Shown here in pieces: positions 22,015 to 31,096 of a DNA stretch of 64,000 bases. Position numbers and translations under genes: made by a program. Location of the stretch: NCBI GenBank assembly GCA_021018815.1, contig JAITYX010000003.1, forward strand, positions 13,225,501 through 13,289,500, in the 5' to 3' direction. The notes beneath the pieces are model-generated. The model had not been told where the DNA came from. It searched no databases and saw nothing but the letters and a program-made list of their open reading frames with translations. The stretch comes from Talinum fruticosum (taxonomy: Eukaryota; Streptophyta; Magnoliopsida; Caryophyllales; Talinaceae). Each line of letters begins with the position of its first letter. The first letter of the stretch is position 1.

Positions 22015-22683
22015 ATGGCCGCTTCTGATTTTGAGTTGGCTAGTCTCCTTGTGCCCAAGTTTTATGGCCAACAAGATCGGTTTTCTAGTTGGTTTATCAA
22101 GGTTGAAGAAGCCCTTGCAAATCTGAGTTTAGAAGAGCATGAGAAGATAGAAATTGTTGTGTCTAAGTTGAGGAGTTGTGCCCTCACTTGGTGGAGAACT
22201 TATAAGATGAGAAGGAAAAAGAAAGACAAAGAGAAAGTGTACACATGGAGAAAGTTGAGAGGTAAGTTGTTGAAAAGGTTTGGTCCACTTACTTACAAAT
22301 CACCTCCAACCAAGACTAAACCCATCAACAAGGGGAGTCTCTTTTCCCTTCCCTCCAAACCTTCAGCCATCACATCCTTTCCTCCACCAACACCTACTGA
22401 CCAGCCTTCCTTCCCACCTCAAAATGCCCCAACTTACCATAAAAAGAGCCACCACATTCCCCCACCGAAACCTACTAACCAACCCCTCTTTCCCTCACCA
22501 CAAAACACCAAATCCGACCTTCAAAAAGTTACCAACCTCCGTCATTTACCCCTACTGTCCAGCCCTCTTTGCCTCCACAAAAATCCACACCCCTTCTCAA
22601 AAGGAGCCTGCAAATACCCTCACCAAATTCCGGTGGCTGTCCTTCCTCTCCACCACCAAATTTTCCAACCCCACAACCCATAA
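22015..22683 (+). CDS. gag: intact gag of LTR-B element
   Basis: A 222-residue ORF starting at 22015 (MAASDFELASLLVPKFYGQQ), about 170 bp after the primer-binding site. The gag core runs to about residue 90 (SSWFIKVEEALANLSLEEHE, then SKLRSCALTWW, then a basic KMRRKKKDKEK stretch, then TWRKLRGKLLKRFGPL). A proline/serine/threonine-rich tail follows from about residue 100 on. It lacks the CCHC zinc knuckle of the autonomous gag. The core corresponds position by position to the gag domain of element C (VALKLRG.FASTWW, KMRAKLKARFLPL). It should build particles or be co-packaged with a helper gag. The second ORF overlaps its last 115 bp in another frame. Confidence 0.82.
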   Translation: MAASDFELASLLVPKFYGQQDRFSSWFIKVEEALANLSLEEHEKIEIVVSKLRSCALTWWRTYKMRRKKKDKEKVYTWRKLRGKLLKRFGPLTYKSPPTKTKPINKGSLFSLPSKPSAITSFPPPTPTDQPSFPPQNAPTYHKKSHHIPPPKPTNQPLFPSPQNTKSDLQKVTNLRHLPLLSSPLCLHKNPHPFSKGACKYPHQIPVAVLPLHHQIFQPHNP

Positions 22684-23969
22684 ACCCTTTTGGTCCATGG
22701 CAAAACAGCATGTTTTCCCTTTGCCAAGGGATGAGTCACCTTGAGTTGGAGTACCCACAATCAAGCATTGTCTTGGCTGAATATGAAGAGCTTCATAACG
22801 AGCAAGAAGAAAATGAGCCACACTTTAACTTACCTCCAAAGTTTGCTGAGTATAATGAGTTACAAAGGGAGCAAGAAGAGCAAAAGGAGCTAGAGGATAG
22901 CTTAAACATAGTGGAACCTTTGAGTCCTCAAGTCTCGGTCCACTCACACCCACATGACTCCCAATGGTCTTTACAAGGTAAAAGATTCCAATCAAATTCT
23001 GGGTGTCCTATTTCCTTGGGTAGTGACAAGAATGATCTTAGTGAATTTTGGAGTGATATCACGATTCTAGATGCTTGTTACTTGTTATTGGATAGACCTT
23101 GGTTGTATGATTGGTTAGTCATTCCATATGGGTTGTCAAGCACTCCTAGTAGCTACACGAGTTCTATAGACCAAGTTTTTGAGCTCTACATTATACAATC
23201 TGTTTTGATGTCTTTTGATGATGTCTTGGTTCCTACCAAGGTTCTGGAAAAGCACTTTGATCAACCCACTCAAGTCCTTGCTCTCTTAGGACATGAGGAG
23301 TCCGAAACCTTCCACCTACTTCACCCTTTCTCCAAGCCCTTATTTGAGTTATTTGAGTTGAAGTTTATGTTAAAGATTGATCTAAGGAATGTTGGAAGGC
23401 CTCATGAATGCTTTGTTATGCTCATTGGTTTATTCTATGATTCAAAAATGGAAGTGAAGTTAAGAGGCCAATTTTATAGGCCATTGATGAAACAAATGTT
23501 TCTGATCCGTGATGCTAATGAGAGGTATGAGACATTGTTCCTTGATTATGAAAATCACTTGTTGAGTGAGCCCCATGTTCGAGCTTATTGTTTGTTTAAA
23601 AGCTCTTGGCCTTGTTTTCCGAGTTGGCCTTGTGTTCCGAGTTGGTCTTGTTCTCTCGAGTTGGCCTTGTTTTATAAGTTGACCTGGTTTTTGAGTTGGC
23701 CCGGTTTTCCGAGCTGGCTTGTTATTCCGAGTTGGCCCGGTTTTCGAGTTGGCCTTATTATTTTCTCGAGTTGGGTAAAAGGGAACTCCTCCACCGAAGC
23801 TCTTTTAATGATTACTTGGATAGCCACATGGGGAAGTTGTTCCAAACTTTCCAAAAAGTCTAATGAGCGAGTTTCGATCCGAGAAAAGTCCTTATTCATG
23901 GGGACTTTGATGAGGCTTAAGAAACATTTTTTGAGTCCAAGTAAAGAGCAAGGCGTCCTACAAGTCTAG
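22569..23969 (+). CDS. second ORF of LTR-B element: protease-tail / RT-core relic fusion
   Basis: An intact ORF of 466 codons, the only full-length copy in the window. Residues 1-60 are proline-rich and overlap gag; the real start may be later (for example MFSLCQGMSHLELEYP near residue 48). Residues about 70-115 are acidic (HNEQEENEPHF, QREQEEQKELED). About 120-180 match the C-terminal part of gypsy protease (VHSHPHDSQW, FQSNSGCPIS, DACYLLLDRPWLYDW; compare DACHLLLGRPWLYDR in element C), without the catalytic DGGS part. About 181-240 resemble the RT core (VIPYGLSSTPSSY, then SVLMSFDDVLVPT), with the usual YFDD changed to SFDD and all N-terminal RT blocks missing. An unrecognised region follows (FELFELKFMLKIDLRNVGRP), then the SWP repeat and a basic tail. 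It cannot be a working polymerase. A related ORF exists in element E, so the fusion is older than this copy. Confidence 0.7.
   Translation: MPPQKSTPLLKRSLQIPSPNSGGCPSSPPPNFPTPQPINPFGPWQNSMFSLCQGMSHLELEYPQSSIVLAEYEELHNEQEENEPHFNLPPKFAEYNELQREQEEQKELEDSLNIVEPLSPQVSVHSHPHDSQWSLQGKRFQSNSGCPISLGSDKNDLSEFWSDITILDACYLLLDRPWLYDWLVIPYGLSSTPSSYTSSIDQVFELYIIQSVLMSFDDVLVPTKVLEKHFDQPTQVLALLGHEESETFHLLHPFSKPLFELFELKFMLKIDLRNVGRPHECFVMLIGLFYDSKMEVKLRGQFYRPLMKQMFLIRDANERYETLFLDYENHLLSEPHVRAYCLFKSSWPCFPSWPCVPSWSCSLELALFYKLTWFLSWPGFPSWLVIPSWPGFRVGLIIFSSWVKGNSSTEALLMITWIATWGSCSKLSKKSNERVSIREKSLFMGTLMRLKKHFLSPSKEQGVLQV
23607..23770 (+). repeat. about 18-bp minisatellite, second copy
   Basis: The same CGAGTTGGCCTTGTTTTC-type units as at 19451, in the same place of the ORF and fewer in number. 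Here the frame stays open through the tract. Confidence 0.8.
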
Positions 23970-24249
23970 CCCCAACAAGCAATGCAAGCAAGTGGTTGAT
24001 GAACCGGGAAGTCTTGAGTGGATGCAAGCAAGAAAAGAGTGGCCTCTTTCTTTGGGTTGGCCTAAGCTAATTCCTAGTACTAAGGGTACTACCCAAGAGC
24101 TGGAAAGCACCAGCAACATCTATCAAGTGGTGAAGCAACTCGTAAAGTATGTTCTCGTCCAACAATGGTCGACCTTACCACTCACTCTCCTGTTTTGTTG
24201 ATGATCATCCGATGAATTTGAGGGCAAATTCTTTCAAACAGGGAGAGGA
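23970..24249 (+). other. 3' noncoding tail and polypurine tract of LTR-B element
   Basis: Close to 19820-20096. It contains the relic tail NLRANSFKQGEDD in one frame and the polypurine run CAAACAGGGAGAGGA (24235-24249) before the LTR start at 24250. Confidence 0.7.
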
Positions 24250-25891
24250 TGATGGACCTAGACCCATGGGCTACAACATACTCCAAGCCCAAAGCCATCC
24301 ACGATCAAACCGAGTTGGGTAGCACACTTATTTCCCCTTTTCATAAGCTTCGAGTGACTCGGAATTCTCTCGTGTTGTAAGTGGTTGGAAGTTTTGCCAT
24401 TTAGTCACAAACGGCTATGAGTTTGCTTACCACATTATTCATACAAGTACTTCATGATGTTCTGAAGCTTAAAAACTTATGGGTATCTTGAATATATGCG
24501 GAGATAATAACCGAGAAAGACCTTTGTTAAAACTGGCAGCTTGCTCATCTAGGATGACACCTGCACCTTGTTTTGAACATATCTTCTAATCCAGAGCTCC
24601 AACATCACCTCATGACATATTGATGGAAAGCTAACATCCTAAGCTTTCTGACCATATAAAGACCATCTAAATTAGAGTTGGGAATCTCAAGTTATGAACA
24701 TTTGAAGTTGACTCGAAACTGGAAGGTGCGCACTCGGAATGACGCTTGAAGGTCATCTTCAAAAAGGGTGTTCGGTCAACCATGGATTAGATTTTGGTCT
24801 CCAATTTTCACAAGGGTATTCTTGGACATGTCTAGATTAATATCGAGTTATGGGCATTGTCTTTTAGGTCGGAGATAATAAAGAAAATTGTCCGAACATC
24901 AAACCGGGTATTTCTACCGACCGGTCCGACCTCTGCTGATTGTTCAGGTCATAACATTTTGCTCACAGCTTCAAATGGGTCGAGCCACATATGGTTGAAA
25001 AGCTTATTCCTCAAGCTTTCCAAGCATATCTTACACGTCACAATTGGAGCTGTAAATCAAGAGATATCACCATTTTAAGTTTGCTCTGCTGCAGGAAGAT
25101 GCACCGAAAACGACAGCAAGGGGGACCATTTGCAACTGTCCTTTTATTATGATCATTTTATCTTCATTGAGCACTGTTTTTGTCTTCTTTTATTTTGGCT
25201 GAATGTAGTGACAGCCTTAGGATTATGTAAGGCTATTTTCAGCCCTTAGATTAAAGTTGAGCTAAGCTCCTTTATCCTTTTCGATCTCTTTTTGCTTATC
25301 CTAGTTTGGCTAACTAGGTGGTGTTCAAAAGAGTCTTAGGCAAGCTTGGTGGTGATATCCGTATCCAGTGCAACCCTTTGAGCCCTAGCTAAGCTTGGTG
25401 GTGAAATCTGTATCCAAGTGAAGTTAGACTATCCCTTGGTTGTGTGCATCCGTAGTGGATGTTCATAAACATTCTCCATATTTATCCCTCACCATTCCGC
25501 CCAAACATGTTCCCCTCATCTTCCTTAACCCCTTAACCATCATCCCACAAAAATCCAGCTTCTTTTGAAGCCACTATCTTTATTCCGAAACCGACCATCC
25601 GTCGTCCGAGCCACTCAAATTCAGTATTCTAAGTCCTCTCGTTCGGTTTTCCGAGTTTGACTTAATACTCGGCTTCGGTTGTCTAAGTTAGTTTGAGTCC
25701 CCAATTTTAGTTGTCTAGTTAGTCCGAGCCCTCGGTTCCGGTTGTTTGAGTCCGGCTTAGTCCTCGGTTCCAACTTTTCGAGTCGTTCCGAGTCCTCGGA
25801 ACTAGTTATTGAGTCATTCGACCCACTAAGAACTCGCGCATAATTTCACTCTATTTTCGGGATCGGTGTAGCCTTGCGTTTTGGCACATCG
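24250..25891 (+). repeat. LTR-B (second of tandem array), TATA region deleted
   Basis: 1642 bp, nearly the same as 20097-21832 by eye but lacking about 90 bp equivalent to 21101-21190. The deletion lies between two AAAGT repeats (one left at 25253-25257) and removes the TATA box. It is followed by TGGTATCGAGC at 25896, so it also acts as a 5' LTR. Confidence 0.86.
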
Positions 25892-25957
25892 GTTTTGGTA
25901 TCGAGCTTTGGAGCCTTTCCTAGGCTGAGCTTCCTTAACCCTAAACATAACCCCTTT
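25892..25957 (+). other. leader of a further LTR-B unit, cut by copia
   Basis: The primer-binding site TGGTATCGAGC (25896-25906) and leader TTTGGAGCCTTTCCTAGGCT match 21837 on. It stops at ACCCCTTT, where a copia LTR end (TGAAGGTTT) starts at 25958. Confidence 0.78.
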
Positions 25958-25972
25958 TGAAGGTTTGCTCGG

Positions 25973-27202
25973 TGATGGAAAGTAGACAGCCCTTGATCAT
26001 GGACCGAGGACAAGTCATCAAGAGAGATCAAACATACATGGAAATCAGCCCAAGACACTTGAATTTCTTATTATCATTTTTTATCCCGGAGGATGGGAAG
26101 TCAAGAGTGTGATCTTTCTATGATTGTTCATAAATAATTATTTACCTAAGAGTCAAGAAGGAGAGCCAAGAAGAATCAGCTAGCAAACCTAAAATCCTCC
26201 ATGTTAGAGCAAGGTGCATTTTGGCCATGACAAAACGTGAAGTAAGGTGTCTTTGCACATAAATAATTTGTATTTGATTCTGGTCGGTCCAAGGTCAAAT
26301 ACAACATGCCTAGGTGCCTAAGGGGAGCATCCAAAGCAGCCCACATGAAGAGTATTCTAGAAGAATTAAGGAGGCTTGGCAAAGGGAAACAAACCGTAGC
26401 CACATGTTCCCTAACCATCAAATACTTGGCTGAAATTTCTCCTAGCTTAACTTGGAGGAGGGGAAAAATCTTGGCTAATTTTGTTATGATTTTGCTTTAA
26501 TTTTCAGCTTTGTTTTCAGCTTTGTAAATGCCATTGTTAGGCATTATAAATTCAGCAAGCCTAGCTCATTGTAAAAACACTTTTTGATGAATATACAAAC
26601 CTTGAGTGTTACACTCTTTTCGGGATGGATTTCTCGAGCCTCTAAATCCTCAAAGCTGTATCCTAGGTTGGCATCTAGGTGGTGTCCTTTGAGTCTCCCA
26701 AACCCGGTGGTGTTTCTGTATCCGGACCGTTTGAGAGCGCCCCTGATTCAGCTTGGTGGTGTTTCGTATCCAAGCCAGAATCCAGGTTCTATCCAGCGAC
26801 TTCCATCAACCATATCTCCCAATCCACGAATCATCTCTTTCCCAAATTTCACACAATTCATCTTACATGATTTGAGTCCATTCCCTCCAAATCTCAGCTC
26901 AATCCAAGAAGAACTCCATCTCCAGCACCAAAAACAAACAAAGAACCTCATTCGGACAGCCACGCAGCGAGGCTTTCTGTTTGCGTTTGGCTCAAGGTGA
27001 TCCCGACCTTGGATGCTGCCCAAATTTTACCACAACCTTCCCCAACCAGTTACCTAACCTTCCACCAAATTTCGTCCAAAAACTCCATCATTTACCCCTC
27101 CTTTCGCTTTTTTCCCAGAACCGCACCTGCAGGTCCTGTTCTGCCCGGTTGTGTGTTTTGCGGTTTTTCCATCTTTTTCTTTGCTTCCGCCACTACACAT
27201 CA
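25973..27202 (+). repeat. solo LTR-A (TSD CTCGG)
   Basis: 1230 bp, TGATGGAAAGTAG to CACTACACATCA, with CTCGG at 25968-25972 and 27203-27207. It was inserted 15 bp inside the copia LTR end. Confidence 0.92.
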
Positions 27203-27248
27203 CTCGGGAGAGTCTGAGTCACCCTAGAGGGGGTGAATAGGGTGATAG

Positions 27249-28506
27249 TGATGTGTAGTGGGAGTGGAAGCAAAAGAAGAAGAGAAAACCCAAAAAAGGC
27301 AAGCTGGACAGATTAGGTGTCCGCAGGTGCGTCTTGGGAGATCGAGTGAATGGAGGGGTAAACGTTCTTGGATTTGGCTGAAATTTGGAGGGAAGGTTAT
27401 TTGGGATGTTAGGAAGGGCTGGTAAGAATATGGGCAGCATCCAAGGTCGGGATCACCGTGAACCAAAGCCAAACAGAAAGTCACGCTGGGCGGCTGTCCA
27501 GGATGAGGTTCTTTGTTTGTTTTTGGTGCTGGGGATGGAATACTTCTTGGATTGAGCTGAAATTTGGTGGGACTTGACTCAACCCGTGTAGGATGGTGTG
27601 GGTGAAATTTGGGGACGAAATGATTTGTGGATTGGAAGATAAGGATTGATGAAGTCGCTGGATAGTTCCTGGGTCCTGGCCTGGATACGAAACACCACCA
27701 AGCTGAACCAAGGGGCACCTTTCAATCTAACAGGATACAGAAACACCACCGGGGATTGTAAGGACTCAAAGGACACCACCAAGCTTGCCAAGGCTCGGAT
27801 ACAGCAATGAGAATTCAAGGGGTTGAGAAATCCATCTCAAAAGAGCAAAGCTCAAAGTTCATATATTCATCAAAGTTGCTTTTACATGAGCTAAGCTAGC
27901 TGAATTTATAATGCCTAACAATGGCATTTTACAAAGCTGAAACATAGCTAAAAATTAAAGAAAAATCAAAACAAAAATCACAAGATTCTTTCCTCTCCTC
28001 CAAGTTAAGCTAGAGTGAATTCTAGCCAAGTATTGCAAAATTGGGAACATGTGGTCGTGGCTTGTTTTCCCCTTTCCCAAGCTTCTCATTTTGATGCTTC
28101 TAGGCTTCCTTGTAATGCTCATCCTTTGTTGCTCTCTTTCTGGCCTAGGTAGCATCATATGACAATATGGACCGACCATATTTAAGCATTAAATTATTTA
28201 TGAACATGAAGCTGGACAAGGACACGGCTGGACAAGGCCACTACTGGACAAGGCCGAATCCACTTGCTTTAACATGGAGGAATTTAGGTGGCTAGCTTTG
28301 GCTAGCTTTGATTCTTCTTCTAGGCTCTTAGGTAAATAATTATTTATGAACATAAGGCCATAAAAGATCACTTCCCGGTTGCTCATCCTCCGGGATCAAA
28401 AATGAATAAAGGAAATTCAAGTGTTTTCGGTTCATTGCCATGCTTGTTTGATCTTTCTTGATGATTTATCTTCGGTCCATGATCAAGGGCTGTCCACTTT
28501 CCATCA
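27249..28506 (-). repeat. 3' LTR-A of element H
   Basis: 1258 bp, TGATGGAAAGTGG at 28506 to CACTACACATCA at 27249 (minus strand). It has a small tandem expansion of the GGACAAGGCCAC-type unit at 28212-28255 compared with the 5' LTR (32056-32088). Confidence 0.92.
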
Positions 28507-29604
28507 CTCTCCCCTTGTAGGAAAAAATTTGTCCTCAAATTTGTGGGAATACCCTTTTCCAAGTTTGAAAAAATTGGGTATGTTGAAGCTTGTGGAGAGT
28601 TGAGAAAGGGCTTGCTCTTTTGTGCTTTTGAAGGCCTCTTGGACCTTTTCTTTCATGCCCGGACAGAAGTGGTGTTCTTCTAGCAAGCTCACGGCGTTGT
28701 AAGAGCAAACTTGGCCAGCAAAAACTTCATGATAAAGTATGCAAAACCGGGTGAGATCATTACCCTTTGGAGATAAAAGATCCGGTTCCACATATTCCTT
28801 TAAGTCCTCTAGAGCTTCCATGTTTGGCCATAAGGGATTCTCTTTTAACATAGACAAAATCAAGCATTCACGTTCAGCCCATCCTTCATTGCACACTCTA
28901 GGCAATTCTTGTGTACCACAATTGGAACTCAAAAACCGGTTGTCTACAAGAAGGAAGTCATTTTGCTCAAAGAGACTAAGCACTTTCCATGGACTTTCTA
29001 GGCCACTAACCATCAATTCTGCAATTTGCTATTGGGCCTTTTGAACACCCTTGGAACTCATGTCATATGTAGGTTTAGGCAAAAGGGTATTTGGATGGGA
29101 TGAGGTTCTTTGTGGGAGAAGGCCGAATGGATTTTTATTTGGAGAAATATGGACAGATTCAGGTGGAGAAAGTTTAGAGAGAAAAACTCCTCTCCAAGGA
29201 CTTAAGTCAAGGGAAAAAATTTGGGGTAAAGGTGGTTTAAGTAGAGGGGTAATAATGGGGTTCACATCAGCCAAGGGAAGGCTTGTGGGTTCTTTTGTGG
29301 GTAGTGGAATGAGTTGGCTCAAATCTGGTTTGTATGTGAGCTTGGCTTGAATTTCTTCCAAGGTTAAATCAACCTTGATCACCCACCAAATTAAGGCACT
29401 CTTGATTTCTCCAATCAATAGGGCAGCAAGTGTATGTAAGCTCCACACAAATTTAGTCAACACAAGCCAAAACAGATTGGCTTCCATCATGCCTTCAACA
29501 TTTCTAGCTTCATGGACAGATTCGGTGCAGCCCGGAATCAAGGCATTATGGCTGGGAGAAAGGCATTTGTGGAGGGCAAGTATTTCCTCCTTGAGCTCCA
29601 ACAA
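28504..29604 (-). pseudogene. element H distal ORF, one in-frame stop
   Basis: One frame stays open from 29604 to 28504 apart from a single stop at about 29030. The N-terminal part has a helix-rich region (SVHEARNVEGMMEANLFWL) and IKVDLTLEEIQAKLTYKP, then proline-rich blocks. The C-terminal part reads LKEYVEPDLLSPKGND, HFCPGMKEKVQEAF and ends FEDKFFPTRGE, the usual place of the gypsy polyprotein end. I recognise no enzyme domain. A relative lies in element I (50367-51162), so this is a family ORF and not a random frame. Confidence 0.5.
28507..28522 (-). promoter_or_regulatory. polypurine tract of element H
   Basis: The minus strand reads CCTACAAGGGGAGAG immediately before TGATGG. It has the same form as the tract next to the 3' LTR at 50366 and near 7653. 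Confidence 0.8.
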
Positions 29605-29831
29605 GACCCTTTGCTCCTTAAAACAAATAACAAGGCAGCCATGGTGTGGGGTTGGATGAACACGGCACTAGCTCCATCATTAGATGTACACAATTTTGTC
29701 TCCATGAATAAATTCTCCTTATGCACTAAGAGCTCTCCAAAATCATGATCAACACCATACAACCACATTAGTTGATCAAAATAGAAAACACAATTTTCTA
29801 ATGGAGAAAATGAGTTATACCTCCTTGCCAA
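29538..29831 (-). other. element H middle ORF, unrecognised
   Basis: 97 codons (MARRYNSFSPLENCVFYFDQ). It overlaps the distal ORF in another frame. It may be an exon-like piece or an upstream part of the distal ORF separated by a frameshift. No domain is visible. Confidence 0.3.
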
Positions 29832-30318
29832 CTTATGGACTTTTTGCTTGCACCTTTCGGTTTGCCAATAGGTTGGTAAAGAGATTAACTATAAAAGTTC
29901 AACTCCATAAAAACTCAATAGTTGCTGCTCTTGGCAACTTACCAAATACAATAAGATCCTTTGATCTTCAAAGTAGTAACTCCAACATGTATGTGTGACT
30001 AAGATGGTCAAAACTTCTTTTGGGTGCTTCACACAATCCGGATACAACCTTTGGAGGCTTTTCTCAACAATAAATGTCCATGTAAACTGCTAAAAATATT
30101 TCCACAATTTTCCAAATGTAAAGGAATAGAACACCTCATAGAAAATGCACCATTTGATTTTTGAGGTTTCTCTTGTTCTATCACTTTTAATTTCATCTCA
30201 AACTCTTCCATAGCACAAAACTTATGATCAATGTCATGCACCTTGGGCAGTCCACTCACGGCCAGAATGGGCTCGAAAATGTGGTACGGAATTTTTGGAG
30301 GAAAATGGCCAAGTGAGG
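29832..30318 (-). other. element H region between gag and middle ORF
   Basis: It contains a 76-codon ORF at 30029-30259 starting MSGLPKVHDIDHKFCAMEEF, which resembles KLSKVHEVER in element G near 8090. Otherwise nothing is supported. Confidence 0.35.
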
Positions 30319-31068
30319 CTAAGGGTTCTTTGGTGACGGGATGGGTATTTTGTGGGGGTTCAAAGGGCTGGACAGAAGGTGGTTGGTGGCTATTTGGAAG
30401 GCTTGGTTTGGTGATTTGGGGTGGAGAAAATGGGGGTTGGTTGGTTGGCTTTGGTGGGGAAATGTGGGGGCTCTTTTTGTGGAGTGTTGGGGCATTTTGT
30501 GGAGGTGGAGAGGGCTGGGCATTTGGTGTCTTGGAAAGAGAAGAGGGGGCTGAAAGTTTAGGGAAGGAGAAGACAAACCTTCCTTGTCATGGTGTGTGCT
30601 CTCGGTGGGAAGGGAGTTGTACTTCAATGGACAAAATTTCTTTAGCAACTTCCCTCTTAGCTTGCTCCATGTATGCACTCTTTCTTTGCCTCTTGTCTTT
30701 CTTCTTACTTTGTAGGTTGTCCACCAAGTGAGGGCATGACTCCTCAACTTTGACACAACAATCTCAACCTTCTCATACTCCATTAAGCTCAAGTTTGCAA
30801 AGGCTTCATCAACCTTGATAAACCAACTAACAAATTGATTTTGTTGGCCATAGAATTTAGGCACAAGTAGGCTAACCAACTCAAAGTTAGAAGATGTGAT
30901 TTCAGCTCTCCAAAATCCAAAGGTGAAGGGTACGGTGGTGGAGAAAAAAAAATGGACAGAAATATTTTTGTGGTTTTTGTTTTTTTGTGGATGAACGGTT
31001 TGGGATTTTTGTGGAGCTGGCTGTTTTTTGTATTTTTGGTTTATGGGGAAATGGATACAATCCACCAA
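30319..31068 (-). CDS. gag: intact gag of element H
   Basis: A 249-residue ORF starting at 31068, only 29 bp after the LTR end. The first about 55 residues (MVDCIHFPINQKYKKQPAPQ) have no counterpart in other copies. The start used elsewhere is changed here (ATG to ATC, EITSSNFEL), so the upstream ATG is the only one that keeps the domain. The gag core reads NFELVSLLVPKFYGQQNQF, SWFIKVDEAFANLSLMEYE, SKLRSHALTWWTTY, then KLRGKLLKKFCPLKY, followed by a proline-rich tail to the stop at 30319. No zinc knuckle is present. The likely role is particle formation or packaging together with a helper. Confidence 0.8.
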   Translation of the reverse strand: MVDCIHFPINQKYKKQPAPQKSQTVHPQKNKNHKNISVHFFFSTTVPFTFGFWRAEITSSNFELVSLLVPKFYGQQNQFVSWFIKVDEAFANLSLMEYEKVEIVVSKLRSHALTWWTTYKVRRKTRGKERVHTWSKLRGKLLKKFCPLKYNSLPTESTHHDKEGLSSPSLNFQPPLLFPRHQMPSPLHLHKMPQHSTKRAPTFPHQSQPTNPHFLHPKSPNQAFQIATNHLLSSPLNPHKIPIPSPKNP

Positions 31069-31079
31069 GGATCAGAACT

Positions 31080-31096
31080 TGCGCTGATACCAAAGT
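31080..31096 (-). promoter_or_regulatory. primer-binding site of element H
   Basis: The minus strand reads ACTTTGGTATCAGCGC, differing at one place from the initiator tRNA-Met complement. Confidence 0.78.

Larger units (their letters stand above)
18976..25957 (+). mobile_element. tandem LTR-B element array
   Basis: The order is partial internal (18976-20096), LTR (20097-21832), full internal (21833-24249), LTR (24250-25891), leader start (25892-25957). Alternating internal and LTR units that share LTRs are what unequal crossing-over between LTRs produces. The right end is cut by a copia LTR at 25958 and the left end is fused to LTR-A. The full internal region is only about 2.4 kb and has no complete pol. 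Confidence 0.82.
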
